Positions 5,881 to 6,903 of a DNA stretch of 6,903 bases are shown one piece after another. The stretch's first letter is position 1, and each line of letters starts with the position of its first letter. The translations under genes and the position numbers were made by a program. Source of the DNA: 66-474 sp035572335 (lineage in GTDB: Bacteria > Pseudomonadota > Gammaproteobacteria > Xanthomonadales > Rhodanobacteraceae); assembly GCA_035572335.1 (NCBI GenBank), contig DATNAW010000131.1:1-6903 (forward strand). Direction: 5' to 3'. The notes beneath the pieces are model-generated. The model searched no databases and was not told where the DNA came from. It saw only the letters and a list, made by a program, of their open reading frames with translations.

Positions 5881-6896
5881 GCGCGGGCCGCTTCCGGTGC
5901 GGCGAGTGTCGCCAATGCGGCGACGTAACGCGCGCGTTGAGGATCGTCCTGCAGCGCATCCCAACCTTCGGCAACACTGCCGCAGAGCGTCGCGGTTTTT
6001 TCCGGCGCGCAGGGTGTGCGACCGCGCACCGATTCGATCGCCGGGTCCACCATCGACGGATGGCACACCAGCACGAGGTCGCAACCCGCATCGAGGTGCG
6101 CCGTGACGCGCTCGCCGATGCCACCTGCCGATTCCGCCGCGGCCATGCCGACGTCGTCGCTGAAGACCACGCCCCGATAGCCCAGTTCGCCGCGCAACAC
6201 GCCCTCGATCCACGTTTCCGAATAACCCGCCGCGACGGGATCGACCGCGGGATAGGTGACGTGCGCGACCATCACCGCCTCGGCTCCGGCCGCGAATCCT
6301 TCGACGAACGGCACCAGGTCGGTTTCGCGGATCACTTGCAGCGGCCGCGGATCGACCGCGGCTTCGAGATGCGTATCCTCCGGAATCGATCCATGGCCCG
6401 GATAGTGCTTGATCGTCGCTGCCATGCCGGCCAGCCGCATGCCGCGCACGTACGCGGCGCCCAGATCGGCCACGACTTGCGGGTCGGCGTCGAATGCGCG
6501 ATCCGCGATAACACGGTTGCCGCGCGCCAGGTCCACCACCGGTGCAAAGGAAATGTCGATGTCGCAGGCGCGCACTTCGCTGGCCATCACGATCGCATGC
6601 TGCTCGGCCATCGCGATACCGGCGGCGCGATCTCGGCGATACAGCTCGCCGATGCGCGCCAGTGGCGGCAGGCGCGTGAAGCCTTCGCGGAAGCGCTGCA
6701 CCGGGCCGCCTTCGTGGTCCACGCTCAGGATGAAGCCGTCGCCGCGCAGGTCACGAATGGACGCGACCAGCCGCATGAGCTGCTCGCGGTTTTCGTAGTT
6801 GCGGGTGAAGAAGATCGCGCCGCTCACTTCGGGCGCCAGCAAACGTTCGCGTTCGTGCGCGGCGAGTTGCTTGCCTTCGATTCCAACGATCAACAT
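5877..6896 (-). CDS. nagZ: Beta-N-acetylhexosaminidase (beta-N-acetylglucosaminidase), peptidoglycan recycling
   Basis: A 339-residue single-domain GH3 enzyme of the cytoplasmic NagZ type. It removes GlcNAc from GlcNAc-1,6-anhydroMurNAc-peptides brought back from the cell wall. In bacteria with AmpR/AmpC its products also induce beta-lactamase. Visible landmarks: FFTRNYENREQL (29-40), the substrate site SVDHEGG (58-64) and QRFREGFTRLP (67-77), FAPVVDLARGNR (117-128), KHYPGHG (163-169), the acid/base dyad D174/H176 in EDTH, and nucleophile D248 in FSDD. These positions coincide with Salmonella NagZ D174, H176 and D248. Unusual: the common VDQEGGRVQR motif reads VDHEGGPVQR here (His61, Pro65). 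There is no signal peptide. The chosen ATG 6896 fits the family's start (MLIVGIEG), but only seven bases remain to the window edge, so its ribosome-binding site and any earlier start are out of sight. It is the first visible gene of the operon and overlaps hpt by four bases. Confidence 0.95.
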   Translation of the reverse strand: MLIVGIEGKQLAAHERERLLAPEVSGAIFFTRNYENREQLMRLVASIRDLRGDGFILSVDHEGGPVQRFREGFTRLPPLARIGELYRRDRAAGIAMAEQHAIVMASEVRACDIDISFAPVVDLARGNRVIADRAFDADPQVVADLGAAYVRGMRLAGMAATIKHYPGHGSIPEDTHLEAAVDPRPLQVIRETDLVPFVEGFAAGAEAVMVAHVTYPAVDPVAAGYSETWIEGVLRGELGYRGVVFSDDVGMAAAESAGGIGERVTAHLDAGCDLVLVCHPSMVDPAIESVRGRTPCAPEKTATLCGSVAEGWDALQDDPQRARYVAALATLAAPEAARA

Positions 6897-6903
6897 GAAG
6901 GGT

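Noticed and set aside
1..6903. Possible mobile element, CRISPR array, defence island, tRNA or rRNA
   Set aside because: No transposase, integrase, spaced direct repeats, defence-type domains or cloverleaf-like sequences were found. The window is housekeeping and accessory metabolism packed tightly.

Overview
The window is a compact, GC-rich stretch of bacterial chromosome. Seven protein genes fill almost all of it, and the coding frames show strong G/C third-position bias. The protein families suggest a gammaproteobacterium, most likely of the Xanthomonadales (Lysobacterales) type. The clues are a NagZ of the short single-domain Gram-negative kind, an MTA/MTI-phosphorylase-family enzyme with 6-oxopurine-type residues next to nagZ (an arrangement I recall from Pseudomonas, PA3004-PA3005), and a cold-shock protein of the proteobacterial CspA type. 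The lineage is inferred from protein resemblance only. I see no mobile elements, CRISPR array, tRNA, rRNA or phage genes.

Left half, + strand (1-4150): the C-terminal part of xseA (exonuclease VII large subunit), cut by the window edge; then, after 47 bp, a complete NAD(P)-dependent aldehyde dehydrogenase; then, after 43 bp, a complete half-size ABC exporter with fused membrane and ATPase domains. The short same-strand gaps allow co-transcription, but the three functions have no obvious link.

Right half, - strand (4222-6896): reading leftwards, nagZ (peptidoglycan recycling), hpt (hypoxanthine phosphoribosyltransferase), a phosphorylase best read as S-methyl-5'-thioinosine phosphorylase (MTIP), then a 109-bp spacer and a small cold-shock-domain gene. 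nagZ/hpt and hpt/MTIP each overlap by four bases (ATGA), so the three are almost certainly one translationally coupled operon. The hpt-MTIP pair makes metabolic sense: MTIP would release hypoxanthine from methylthioinosine, and Hpt would turn that hypoxanthine into IMP. The ABC and cold-shock genes converge on a 71-bp spacer.

Nothing here looks like a wholly new system. The points most worth a second look are the residue-level case for 6-oxopurine specificity in the phosphorylase, its coupling to hpt and nagZ, the nested inverted repeats in the cold-shock gene's leader, a hairpin wrapped around the phosphorylase stop codon, and two changes in a usually conserved NagZ motif.
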